Assembly: GCF_947501905.1 (NCBI RefSeq)
Contig: NZ_CANMXL010000003.1
Coordinates: 1 to 64,000 of the forward strand
Length of the DNA: 64,000 bases
Reading direction: 5' to 3'
Origin: an uncultured Winogradskyella sp.
GTDB taxonomy: Bacteria > Bacteroidota > Bacteroidia > Flavobacteriales > Flavobacteriaceae
Made by a program: the position numbers and the translations under genes
Shown: one piece after another, positions 56,078-64,000 of the stretch
How positions within the stretch are numbered: the stretch's first letter is position 1
Layout: each line of letters starts with the position of its first letter
The notes under the pieces: model-generated
What the model was told of the DNA's origin: nothing
The model's input: only the letters and a program-made list of their open reading frames with translations
Database searches by the model: none

Positions 56078-57196
56078 ATGGGTTTACTCGTTTTTTACGC
56101 AGTTATTTCAATATTCTTTTCGTTTTTATGTTCCATTTTAGAAGCTGTACTCTTAAGTATCACTCCTACTTTTCTTAATCTTAAAAAGAATGAAGGCAAA
56201 ACTTATGCTTCCGATTTAGAAGCGTTAAAAAAAGACGTGGACCGTCCGTTAATTGCTATATTAACCTTAAATACCATTGCGCATACTGTTGGCGCCATCT
56301 TAGTTGGTGTGCAAGCTAAAGTAGCTTATGCAGAAATTTATGGCACTGAAACACGTTCTGTTTTAGGTATTGAATTTACCGAAGATGTTATGGTTGGTGT
56401 CGTATCAACAGTTATGACCATTTTAATATTAGTCGCTTCAGAGATTATCCCAAAAACCATTGGTGCTACATATTGGAAACAACTCGCAAACTTTACTACA
56501 AAAGCCCTCAATGTTTTAATATTTCCATTGAAATGGACAGGTGTTTTATGGCTATTACAACTCACAACAAAACTTATTGGCGGTAAAGGTCACGGTAGTG
56601 TTTTAAGCCGTGAAGGTTTTGTGGCTATGACTGAAATTGCACATGAAGAAGGCGTTTTTGAAGAAAATGAAAGTAAAGTCATCAAAAACTTACTCAACTT
56701 TAAAGATGTACAAGCCAAAGATGTCATGACACCTAGAACAGTTATGAAAACTGAGAATGAAACCATGACTGTTGAAGCCTTTTTTAATGCTAATTCTAAC
56801 ATACGGTTTTCTAGAATCCCTGTTTATACGGACGAGTCCGATAATATTACAGGGTTAGTTTTAAAAGATGATGTTTTTAAAGAAATGGCCTTTGGAAATG
56901 GTGCTAAACTCTTGTCTGAGTTAAAACGAGATATCATTATCATTAATCGAAGTTTGCCAATTCCAACCTTATTTGAGCAATTGGTAGAAAGTCGAAACCA
57001 CATGGCTTTAGTTGTAGATGAATATGGTTCAGTAAGTGGTTTAGTGACTATGGAAGATGTTATTGAAACGCTTCTTGGGCTTGAAATTATGGATGAGAGT
57101 GATAATGTTTCTGACCTTCAAATGCTAGCACGAAAAAGTTGGGAAACAAGAGCCAAACGTTTGGGCATTATTGAAGAAGATAATACAGAAGATTAA
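56078..57196 (+). CDS. CNNM/DUF21-CBS membrane protein
   Basis: A 372-residue protein of the hemolysin-C/CNNM family. The first ~190 residues are a DUF21 membrane domain with three to four helices (SFLCSILEAVLLSITPTFL). Two CBS domains follow at ~205-330 (DVMTPRTVMKTE; VVDEYGSVSGLVTMEDVIETLLGLEI). Members move or sense magnesium or other divalent cations. The usual C-terminal CorC/HlyC domain is missing, as in the short CNNM forms. It overlaps the next gene by one base. Confidence 0.88.
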   Translation: MGLLVFYAVISIFFSFLCSILEAVLLSITPTFLNLKKNEGKTYASDLEALKKDVDRPLIAILTLNTIAHTVGAILVGVQAKVAYAEIYGTETRSVLGIEFTEDVMVGVVSTVMTILILVASEIIPKTIGATYWKQLANFTTKALNVLIFPLKWTGVLWLLQLTTKLIGGKGHGSVLSREGFVAMTEIAHEEGVFEENESKVIKNLLNFKDVQAKDVMTPRTVMKTENETMTVEAFFNANSNIRFSRIPVYTDESDNITGLVLKDDVFKEMAFGNGAKLLSELKRDIIIINRSLPIPTLFEQLVESRNHMALVVDEYGSVSGLVTMEDVIETLLGLEIMDESDNVSDLQMLARKSWETRAKRLGIIEEDNTED

Positions 57197-57669
57197 TGCA
57201 AAGCTGCACTATTGAGACGCCATTAGGTCACGCCAAAATTACTGGTGACGCTAATGGTATATCTAAAGTTTCAATAGGAGATACAACTGAAGAGTTATCA
57301 GAACTTATTCCTGAAGATTTATTGGATTGTGTTACGCAACTCAAGGCCTATTTTAGAGAAGAGCTACAAGATTTTGACTTAAAGTTAAACCCTAGTGGTA
57401 CCGATTTTCAAAAAAAAGTTTGGCAGTACTTACAGCAAATTCCGTTTGGCAAAACCTGTTCTTATCTAGAATTATCAAAGAAAATTGGTGACCCAAAAGC
57501 GATAAGAGCTGTTGCCAATGCTAATGGCAAAAACCCTCTTTGGGTAATTATACCTTGTCATCGTGTTATTGGAAGTGATGGTAGCTTAACAGGGTATGCA
57601 GGAGGATTACACAGAAAGCAATGGCTTATAAATCATGAGAGCGAACACAAACAACAAACTTTGTTTTAA
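57196..57669 (+). CDS. ogt: Methylated-DNA-protein-cysteine methyltransferase
   Basis: A 157-residue suicide repair protein for O6-alkylguanine. The acceptor is Cys121 in IIPCHRVIGSDG; the helix-turn-helix region is TDFQKKVWQYLQQIPFGKTCSY, and GYAGGLHRKQWLINHE ends the domain. Length fits Ogt; no Ada domain is attached. Confidence 0.93.
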   Translation: MQSCTIETPLGHAKITGDANGISKVSIGDTTEELSELIPEDLLDCVTQLKAYFREELQDFDLKLNPSGTDFQKKVWQYLQQIPFGKTCSYLELSKKIGDPKAIRAVANANGKNPLWVIIPCHRVIGSDGSLTGYAGGLHRKQWLINHESEHKQQTLF

Positions 57670-57702
57670 TCTTTATTATATTTAAGACAGCAAATATTTA
57701 AT

Positions 57703-58857
57703 ATGAAATTCCTAAAAAAACTATTCAAATTCCTAGTTGTATTCTTCGGCTTAGTCATTGCATTACTTTATATCACAGATACTGATTATTTATTAAAGGC
57801 GGTAAGAACTATATATTTTAGAGGCCATACAACAGCTTATCTTGAAGATTACAAGTATTTTGATAATCAGCCTATAACAGAAAGCAGCAACCCTCAACCT
57901 TGGCCTAATCATGTAGACTATAACTCAGTAATCGAAACGGAGCGTTTATCAAAAGCCAATGCAGATTGGGGAAGCATCGCGTATGTAATTATTAAAAACG
58001 ATAGTATTTGGTTTGAAAATTATTATGATGGGTTTAACGAAGATTCTAAATCCAACTCTTTTTCAATGGCAAAAAGTTATGTATCTGGTTTAATGGGAAA
58101 AGCGATTATGCAAGGCCATATTAAGAGTTTAAATCAACCCGTTTGTGATTTCCTTCCTGCATTTTGCGAGGGTAAGGCTGCAAAAATGACGGTTGGTGAT
58201 TTAAGTAGTATGGCATCTGGCACCAATTGGGACGAAGCCTATTATTCGCCATTATCAATTACCACTCGCGCTTATTTTGATGACGATTTAGCTAAAGTGA
58301 TGAATGGCCTCAAAATGGAGACTGACCCAGGGCAAGCTTTTAAATACGCCAGTGGTGATACTCAAATGCTGGCTATGGTTATAGAGAAAGCAACAGGTAA
58401 ACCCTTATACGATTATTTTGAAGAAAGCTTTTGGGAACCATTAGGTAGTGAAAATGCTACGCTTTGGCAAGTCGATAGTGACGACCACGATTTGGTAAAA
58501 GCTTATTGCTGTATTGCCAGTAATGCAAAAGATTTTGCTCGCTTTGGAAAACTCTACAAAGACCATGGGAAATGGAATGGAAAGCAGATTTTAGATTCTG
58601 CTTTTGTCGCTAAATCTGTCGTGCCGCGCTTTCCAGAAAGCCCGCAATATGGTTATGGTTGGTGGCTTAAAAAACACTTAGGCAAAGACTTTTTTATGAT
58701 GCGCGGACACTTAGGACAATATGTTTTTGTACAGCCAGAAGACAACGTGATTATTGTGCGTTTAGGCCATCAAAAATCTCCAGACATTGGGACTAAAACT
58801 TTTACGGATGATATAAGCTTATATATTGAGGAAGGTTATAAAATGTTAAAAAAATAA
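57703..58857 (+). CDS. Beta-lactamase-fold serine hydrolase
   Basis: A 384-residue protein with an N-terminal helix (FLVVFFGLVIALLYI) that anchors it in the membrane or serves as a signal. The serine/lysine pair is Ser121-x-x-Lys124 (SFSMAKSYVSG), the Tyr motif is Tyr215-Ala-Ser217 (KYASGDTQM), and RGHLGQ near the end fits the third motif. This is a class C-like or esterase-type member of Beta-lactamase (PF00144). True antibiotic cleavage is not implied. Confidence 0.87.
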   Translation: MKFLKKLFKFLVVFFGLVIALLYITDTDYLLKAVRTIYFRGHTTAYLEDYKYFDNQPITESSNPQPWPNHVDYNSVIETERLSKANADWGSIAYVIIKNDSIWFENYYDGFNEDSKSNSFSMAKSYVSGLMGKAIMQGHIKSLNQPVCDFLPAFCEGKAAKMTVGDLSSMASGTNWDEAYYSPLSITTRAYFDDDLAKVMNGLKMETDPGQAFKYASGDTQMLAMVIEKATGKPLYDYFEESFWEPLGSENATLWQVDSDDHDLVKAYCCIASNAKDFARFGKLYKDHGKWNGKQILDSAFVAKSVVPRFPESPQYGYGWWLKKHLGKDFFMMRGHLGQYVFVQPEDNVIIVRLGHQKSPDIGTKTFTDDISLYIEEGYKMLKK

Positions 58858-58877
58858 TATTCAAATAAATAATAATT

Positions 58878-59144
58878 TTGAAATATTATAAACGTAATTG
58901 GGAAGATACTCGAGGTGATGATTTTGACGATTGGGGTAAGTCAATATGGTTATTTGAAACTGATAATCATGGTAAGCCCGTTAGACAAATTGAAATTTAT
59001 GAAAACGGAAAAGTTTTGAAATACAATGAAGATTTAACACAAGATAAATATGGTGGGCTTGGAGATCAAGAATTAGATTTAGATGATTTTAATAAATTTA
59101 AAATAACAGAACAAGAGTTTATAAACTATTGGAATCAATATTAG
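58878..59144 (+). CDS. Small soluble protein (88 aa), DUF6881-like
   Basis: The frame opens at 58869 and has no ATG before its first conserved residues, so TTG 58878 is the likely start. The product is acidic and starts KYYKRNWEDTRGDD, with a WLFETDNHGKPVRQIEIYENGKVL core of beta strands and a closing helix (EQEFINYWNQY). The pattern resembles DUF6881-type proteins, some of which are found as immunity-like genes, but I am not sure of the match. Confidence 0.6.
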   Translation: MKYYKRNWEDTRGDDFDDWGKSIWLFETDNHGKPVRQIEIYENGKVLKYNEDLTQDKYGGLGDQELDLDDFNKFKITEQEFINYWNQY

Positions 59145-59164
59145 AATAATATTCACTATTAAAT

Positions 59165-61585
59165 ATGAAATACCTAAAACTCATCATAACTGGCCTACTC
59201 TCAGCAGTAGTTTTTTACGGTTTAAATACTAAGTTTGGAGACATCCCAGCATTAGGAAAATTCTTGGCACCAAATCAAGGTGTTTGGCAAAATGAAACGG
59301 ATGATGTGGTCTCTGGAGAAGTTAATATTCCTAGTCTTGATGATGTCGTAACCGTACATTACGATGAACAATTGATTCCGCATATTTTTGCAAAAAACGA
59401 TAGAGATTTATATAAAGCGCAAGGCTACATTACGGCAAAACACCGTTTGTGGCAAATGGAGTTTCAAACCTATGCTGCGGCTGGTCGCTTATCTGAAATC
59501 ATTGGAGAAGGCGCACTTGATTATGACCGTTCACAACGCCGTAACGGTATGCTTTTCGGTGCAGAAAACAGTTTAGATGTCGTAAAACAAGACCCAGAAG
59601 CTTTAGCATTACTAGAAGCTTACAGTGCAGGTGTCAACGCATATATCAATAGTCTAGAACCAGAAAATTATCCTGTAGAATACAAACTTTTAGGCTACGC
59701 ACCTGAAATTTGGACTGTAGATAAAACGATGCATCTTCTCATGTATATGACAGACATGCTTTGTGGTGGAGATTACGATTTAGAGTTTACTAATACCATT
59801 AAAAAATTCGGTAAGAAACGTTTTGATATGTTATTCCCTGATTTTTATGACATCATCGATCCTGTAATTCCTAAAGAAACTGATTGGAGTTTTATTGATA
59901 CTCCAATGGCAGAAATTCCTGGAGGTGAAATGGTAAAAGATTCCATTTCTATTTCAGAAATGATGGCAAAACCACACCCTAATAATGGAAGTAACAATTG
60001 GGCGGTTGGGCCATCAAAATCTGTTTCAGGAAACGCAATTTTAGCCAACGATCCACATTTAGGTTTAAACCTACCCTCAATTTGGTTTGTAATGCAACTA
60101 TCTACACCAGAACATAATGTCTATGGTGCTACTTTACCAGGTGCATTAGGCGTTATTATTGGATTTAATAATGATATTTCTTGGGGTGTGACCAATGCCA
60201 CTCGCGATGTAAAAGATTGGTACAAGATAGACTTCCAAGACCAAAGTCGAAAAGCCTACAAGTACGATGGTCAATGGAAAGAAACCTCAGTAAGACTTGA
60301 AGAAATTAAAATAAAAGGAAAAGAAACTTTTATAGATTCTGTAATCTATACACATCATGGTCCTGTGAGTTATGACCATAAATTTAAAAGCGATAATGAG
60401 CTTAAAGGTTATGCCATGAAATGGGCTGGTCATATTGGCCATAATTTTACCGATTTGTTTTATAAGCTCAATCGAGCTAAAAATTATAACGATTACAGAA
60501 ATGCGATTAAAAACCACGTAGCACCTGCACAAAACTTTGTCTTTGCCTCAAAAACTGGAGATATTGCTATGTGGGTACAAGGGCGATTTCCAAACAAATG
60601 GAAGGGTCAAGGTAAATTTTTAATGGATGGCAGTAACCCAGACCATGACTGGAAAAATATTATCCCATCAGATTATAACGCACATACTAAAAACCCTGAA
60701 CGTGGTTTTGTAAGTTCCGCTAATCAGCATCCAACGGATTCTATGTATCCGTTTTATGTATTTAACGATGGCTACGACACCTACCGTTCACGTATTATCA
60801 ATAACTTCTTTAGGTCTAAGGAGAAGTTTAATGTTGAAGATTTCAAAGATTTACAGAATAACAATTTCAATTTAAAAGCAAGTGAAATTGTGCCCTATCT
60901 TATTGAAAACTTAGACGTTTCTAGTTTTAATTCAGATGAAAAAGAAGCTTTAGATATTCTGAAAAATTGGGATTTCGATAATCACATCGATAGTAAAGCA
61001 CCAGGTTTATTTGCAAGTTGGAATAACAATCTTTACACTATGATTTGGGATGAATTTGATGTTGAAGATGAAACTCTGAAATGGCCTTTTACATATCAGT
61101 ACATGTATATGCTAAAAAATCATCCTAATGATAAATTCATGGATGTTATTGAAACGCCTGAAATTGAGACAGCACAAGATTTAATTCAGCAATCTTTTAA
61201 AGAAACAGTTGAGAAATTAAACAAATGGAAAGAAAAGAATGGCGATTACGATTGGAAAAACTATAAGCGTTCTTATGTTGGACATTTGCTTCAAGCATTG
61301 CCTGCATTTTCAGTACAAAATATCCCAATTGGTGGCGATGGTAACACTGTAAATGCCATGACAAGAAATCATGGCCCTTCATGGCGAATGATTGTAGAAA
61401 TGGGTGAGACACCAAAAGCTTATGGCATCTATCCTGGTGGACAATCGGGAAATCCAGGCAGTAAATATTACGATAATTTTATAGACGATTGGGCAAAAGG
61501 CAACTATTTTGAAATTAACTTTATGCAATCCGAAAGTGATTCCACTTCAACAAAGTCCACACAAATTTTAAAGCCGTCTAAATAA
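59165..61585 (+). CDS. Penicillin-acylase-family Ntn hydrolase
   Basis: An 806-residue secreted precursor. An N-terminal helix acts as signal. The alpha part (~45-245) has the family's GYITAKHRLWQMEFQTYAAAGRLSEIIGE. A linker leads to the nucleophile Ser276 in NNGSNNWAVGPSKS, where self-cleavage exposes Ser as the beta-chain N-terminus; FVSSANQHP and GGDGNTVNA lie further on. The family cleaves amide bonds of beta-lactams, acyl-homoserine lactones or acyl peptides. Quorum quenching is possible but not readable from sequence. Confidence 0.92.
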   Translation: MKYLKLIITGLLSAVVFYGLNTKFGDIPALGKFLAPNQGVWQNETDDVVSGEVNIPSLDDVVTVHYDEQLIPHIFAKNDRDLYKAQGYITAKHRLWQMEFQTYAAAGRLSEIIGEGALDYDRSQRRNGMLFGAENSLDVVKQDPEALALLEAYSAGVNAYINSLEPENYPVEYKLLGYAPEIWTVDKTMHLLMYMTDMLCGGDYDLEFTNTIKKFGKKRFDMLFPDFYDIIDPVIPKETDWSFIDTPMAEIPGGEMVKDSISISEMMAKPHPNNGSNNWAVGPSKSVSGNAILANDPHLGLNLPSIWFVMQLSTPEHNVYGATLPGALGVIIGFNNDISWGVTNATRDVKDWYKIDFQDQSRKAYKYDGQWKETSVRLEEIKIKGKETFIDSVIYTHHGPVSYDHKFKSDNELKGYAMKWAGHIGHNFTDLFYKLNRAKNYNDYRNAIKNHVAPAQNFVFASKTGDIAMWVQGRFPNKWKGQGKFLMDGSNPDHDWKNIIPSDYNAHTKNPERGFVSSANQHPTDSMYPFYVFNDGYDTYRSRIINNFFRSKEKFNVEDFKDLQNNNFNLKASEIVPYLIENLDVSSFNSDEKEALDILKNWDFDNHIDSKAPGLFASWNNNLYTMIWDEFDVEDETLKWPFTYQYMYMLKNHPNDKFMDVIETPEIETAQDLIQQSFKETVEKLNKWKEKNGDYDWKNYKRSYVGHLLQALPAFSVQNIPIGGDGNTVNAMTRNHGPSWRMIVEMGETPKAYGIYPGGQSGNPGSKYYDNFIDDWAKGNYFEINFMQSESDSTSTKSTQILKPSK

Positions 61586-61586
61586 T

Positions 61587-61943
61587 ATGAAACGAAATAG
61601 CATCAATTTTATCATTACTGTATTTTTAGCTATCATTTTATCGCAGTTTCTACCATGGTGGTCAGTAATGCTGGCAAGTTTTATTTCAGCATTCCTAATT
61701 AGTTTAAAAAAGAGTGCTGTCTTCTTTATACCTTTCCTAGCAATTGCTATGTTTTGGATAGCTTATGCCTTTTATTTAGGCAGCGCCAATGATTTTATAC
61801 TAGCTAAAAAAATAGCTGTTTTATTGCCTCTAAACGGAAACGCATATTTACTCATGCTAGTTACAGGAATAATAGGTGGTATTGCAGCTGGAGTTTCAGC
61901 TTTATTTGGAAAACAATTATCTTTAGTATTGAACTCTAAATAA
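61587..61943 (+). CDS. Small integral membrane protein (118 aa)
   Basis: Almost entirely hydrophobic with three to four membrane helices (FIITVFLAIILSQFLPWW; SAVFFIPFLAIAMFWIAYAFYL; LLMLVTGIIGGIAAGVSALFG). No family recognised. It starts one base after the acylase stop and 12 bp before the exonuclease gene, so it belongs to their unit. Confidence 0.78.
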   Translation: MKRNSINFIITVFLAIILSQFLPWWSVMLASFISAFLISLKKSAVFFIPFLAIAMFWIAYAFYLGSANDFILAKKIAVLLPLNGNAYLLMLVTGIIGGIAAGVSALFGKQLSLVLNSK

Positions 61944-61955
61944 TTTTCTTGCATT

Positions 61956-62669
61956 ATGATTTCTAAGCTTCATCTTGAAAATATTTTATTCTTAGATATT
62001 GAAACCGTTCCTGAAACACAACATTTTTCGGACTTAAACGAAACCAAACAACAGCTTTGGGAACTAAAATCTAAGTACCAACGAAAAGACGATTTTACAG
62101 CAGAAGAATTCTATGACCGTGCAGGTATATGGGCAGAATTTGGAAAAATTATCTGTATTTCAGTAGGTTATTTTAAGATGGAAGGTGATGTTAGAAACTT
62201 CAGAGTTACCTCCTTCTATGGTGATGAAATTCAAATTCTAAAAGATTTTAAAAATTTATTAATTTCACATTTTAGTCAGACCAAGCATTTACTTTGTGCC
62301 CATAATGGAAAGGAATTCGACTTTCCATATATCGCTAGACGTATGATTATTAATAATATTGAATTGCCTTATAAACTCAATTTGTTTGGGAAAAAACCTT
62401 GGGAAGTTCCACATCTCGATACTTTAGAATTGTGGAAATTTGGAGATTATAAAACCTATACGTCTTTAAAGTTATTGACCAATGTTTTAGGCATTCCTTC
62501 ACCTAAGGATGATATTGACGGTAGCGAAGTTTGTGGTGTTTACTACAATGACAATGATATAGACCGCATTATCACCTACTGTGAAAAAGATACTATTGCT
62601 GTAGCACAAATATTTTTGCGGCTAAGAGGTGATGAACTACTTCATGATAATGAAATAAAGCATATATAA
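61956..62669 (+). CDS. Predicted 3'-5' exonuclease, PolB-related
   Basis: A 237-residue DnaQ-fold nuclease. Motif I has Asp14 and Glu16 (FLDIETVPE). Motif II is CAHNGKEFDFPYIARR and motif III is ITYCEKDTIAVAQIFLRL. This is the family named for its relation to the exonuclease domain of PolB (PF10108). It likely trims DNA or RNA ends. Last gene of the unit, followed by a strong terminator. Confidence 0.88.
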   Translation: MISKLHLENILFLDIETVPETQHFSDLNETKQQLWELKSKYQRKDDFTAEEFYDRAGIWAEFGKIICISVGYFKMEGDVRNFRVTSFYGDEIQILKDFKNLLISHFSQTKHLLCAHNGKEFDFPYIARRMIINNIELPYKLNLFGKKPWEVPHLDTLELWKFGDYKTYTSLKLLTNVLGIPSPKDDIDGSEVCGVYYNDNDIDRIITYCEKDTIAVAQIFLRLRGDELLHDNEIKHI

Positions 62670-62698
62670 AAAAGCCCAGCTTAAATGCTGGGCTTTTT
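62669..62698. terminator. Bidirectional terminator between convergent genes
   Basis: AAAAAGCCCAGC (62669-62680) pairs perfectly with GCTGGGCTTTTT (62687-62698), loop TTAAAT. It serves both the exonuclease gene and the MAM-repeat gene that meets it. Confidence 0.88.
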
Positions 62699-62721
62699 CT
62701 TTCTTTTAGAATTATGACCTA

Positions 62722-64000
62722 TTAATTTTTAATAAATCGCCTTACTTCTGTTTTATCATCAATTGTAAATTGAACAATGTATATACCTTTATCAAGGTTA
62801 CTAACATCTATAGTAGATGTAGAATTACCTCTACCTACCTCTTGTCCGAGCATATTTACCACACGGTAAGTAAGTTGTTCTAGATTTGTTTTAATATTTA
62901 AAACATTTCCTTTTACTGGGTTAGGATATACACTTAGCTCAAAAGTGTTATTAGGGTTGATATCTATTGTAACCTGTTCATCTCTAGCAGTAGACCCGCT
63001 AGTCAAATTAATATTATCAATAGCAATATCAGCCTGCCATGTGCCACCTGTTAACCTATTGAACCTTAACTGTACACTATTGCCTACATATGCAGATAAA
63101 TCTATGTTCTGTGATAACCATTGATTGCCTTGATTACCTGTCTCACTCCATAATGTTGCCCAACTAGCACCATTATCATTACTCGCTTCTAAAGCTATAC
63201 TTCCCATATCATTACTTCCAAACATATGGTAGTTAAATGAGAACGTTGCACTTGACTGTGATGATAAATCATAACATGGTGACGTAATAATTGCTCGCTT
63301 GTTTGGATAACCCGTGTTGTTCCCTGAAGCCTCTACAAAAATATAGTTGCTACCTTGAACCGCACTTGATGGCCCCGTATTATTAGACGGCGTCCCATTA
63401 GCATCTACTGTCCAGTTTAAATCATCTGCACTACTCTGTGACCAATCACCAATTCCTGACTCAAAGCCTTGAGCATATGGATAAGAAGTAATACCTCCTG
63501 AACATGATGGTGTTGTCACCGTACCTTCCGTTACAGAAATATCATCTATAGCTACATCGGCTTGCCATGTACCTCCAGTGATTCTATTAAAACGTACTTG
63601 GATACCACTTCCTAAGTAAGCTGCTAAATCTACATTGACAGTTAACCATTGGTTGCCCTGATTGCCTGTCTGACTCCATACACTTGTCCATGTAGCGCCC
63701 TCATCATTAGTCACCTCTAAGTCTACTGAACCTGCATTTGTGCTACCAAACATATGGTACTTGAATGAAAATGTTGCCTCTGTTGCTGTTGATAAATCAA
63801 TACATGGAGAGGTGATAATTGCTCGCTTATTAGGGAAGCCTGTACCATTACCTGACGCTTCTACATAAATATAGTTGCTACCTTGTACTGCACTTGATGG
63901 CCCTGTGTTGTTTGATGGTGTCCCGTTAGCGTCCACTGTCCAGTTAAGGTCATCTACACTACTCTGTGTCCATGCACCTATTCCACTCTCAAAGCCTTCA
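62722..64000 (-). CDS. T9SS-exported MAM-like repeat protein, C-terminal part
   Basis: The frame runs from TAA at 62722 to beyond the right edge, so the N-terminus is missing and no internal Met should be taken as start. Two near-identical MAM-like modules are visible, 176 residues (528 bp) apart. Each has GFESGIGDW, DLNWTVDANGTPSNNTGPSS, YIxVEASGN, KRAIITSPC, a SFxYHMFGS strand and RFNRxTGGTWQADxAIDxI. A T9SS sorting domain ends the protein (LSVYPNPVKGNVLNI...NMLGQEVG...DKGIYIVQFTI). MAM modules mediate adhesion; in marine flavobacteria such proteins are also found fused to peptidases, which could lie outside the window. Confidence 0.87.
   Translation of the reverse strand, partial: EGFESGIGAWTQSSVDDLNWTVDANGTPSNNTGPSSAVQGSNYIYVEASGNGTGFPNKRAIITSPCIDLSTATEATFSFKYHMFGSTNAGSVDLEVTNDEGATWTSVWSQTGNQGNQWLTVNVDLAAYLGSGIQVRFNRITGGTWQADVAIDDISVTEGTVTTPSCSGGITSYPYAQGFESGIGDWSQSSADDLNWTVDANGTPSNNTGPSSAVQGSNYIFVEASGNNTGYPNKRAIITSPCYDLSSQSSATFSFNYHMFGSNDMGSIALEASNDNGASWATLWSETGNQGNQWLSQNIDLSAYVGNSVQLRFNRLTGGTWQADIAIDNINLTSGSTARDEQVTIDINPNNTFELSVYPNPVKGNVLNIKTNLEQLTYRVVNMLGQEVGRGNSTSTIDVSNLDKGIYIVQFTIDDKTEVRRFIKN

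Noticed and set aside
63934..63936. GTG at 63936 as start of the right-edge gene
   Set aside because: The repeat module continues unbroken in frame to the window end, so the gene is cut by the edge.

Overview
The window looks like chromosomal DNA of a marine member of the Flavobacteriaceae (Bacteroidota). The reasons are the low G+C content, SusC/SusD pairs, proteins ending in type IX secretion (T9SS) sorting domains, promoters of the TTG-N19-TAnnTTTG type, almost no Shine-Dalgarno sequences, and a fused HemC-HemD. The genus cannot be fixed from the sequence. No rRNA, tRNA, CRISPR array, phage or transposase was seen.

Layout. 1-722 is the start of a secreted repeat protein that runs off the left edge. 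723-2217 has no gene but holds three tandem copies of a roughly 260-bp cassette that looks like a repeated small-RNA gene. 2218-7098 holds a VOC-fold protein, two decayed reading frames and a large one-protein sensor kinase. 7099-24873 is dominated by an alginate utilisation locus on the minus strand. One transcription unit runs susC, susD, a PKD surface lipoprotein, a PL7 lyase, a GntR regulator, an MFS transporter, an SDR reductase, kdgK and the KDPG aldolase gene. A second runs a PL7 lipoprotein, a T9SS repeat protein, a double PL7 lyase and kdgF. Both units begin with the same promoter overlapped by the same 27-bp double operator, so they should form one regulon, probably repressed by the GntR protein. 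Together they could cut alginate, import oligosaccharides, and carry monomer through DEH, KDG and KDPG to pyruvate and glyceraldehyde-3-phosphate. No typical exolytic oligoalginate lyase family is present.

24900-35973 is a mixed housekeeping stretch: TerB/DnaJ protein, bacilliredoxin, acyltransferase, HD hydrolase, AraC regulator, a vanadium-haloperoxidase-like lipoprotein with an FG-GAP/UnbV partner, and a radical SAM protein. It also has three small genes. 35993-52764 holds most of haem biosynthesis. hemH and hemJ lie on the minus strand with MATE, BNR-repeat, histidine kinase and enoyl-CoA hydratase genes. hemA, hemCD, hemE, hemF and hemB lie on the plus strand.

52765-55965 is a two-component system with its own small regulon. 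An 11-bp-spaced direct repeat (GGTTAA-N5-GGTTAAC) stands exactly 36 bp before a matching -7 element in front of both the kinase operon and a secreted coiled-coil protein gene. A 28-codon leader ORF and a terminator-like hairpin lie between the first promoter and the kinase. 56078-62669 carries CNNM/CBS, DNA repair, beta-lactamase-fold, penicillin-acylase, membrane and exonuclease genes. The right edge cuts a T9SS protein made of MAM-like repeats.
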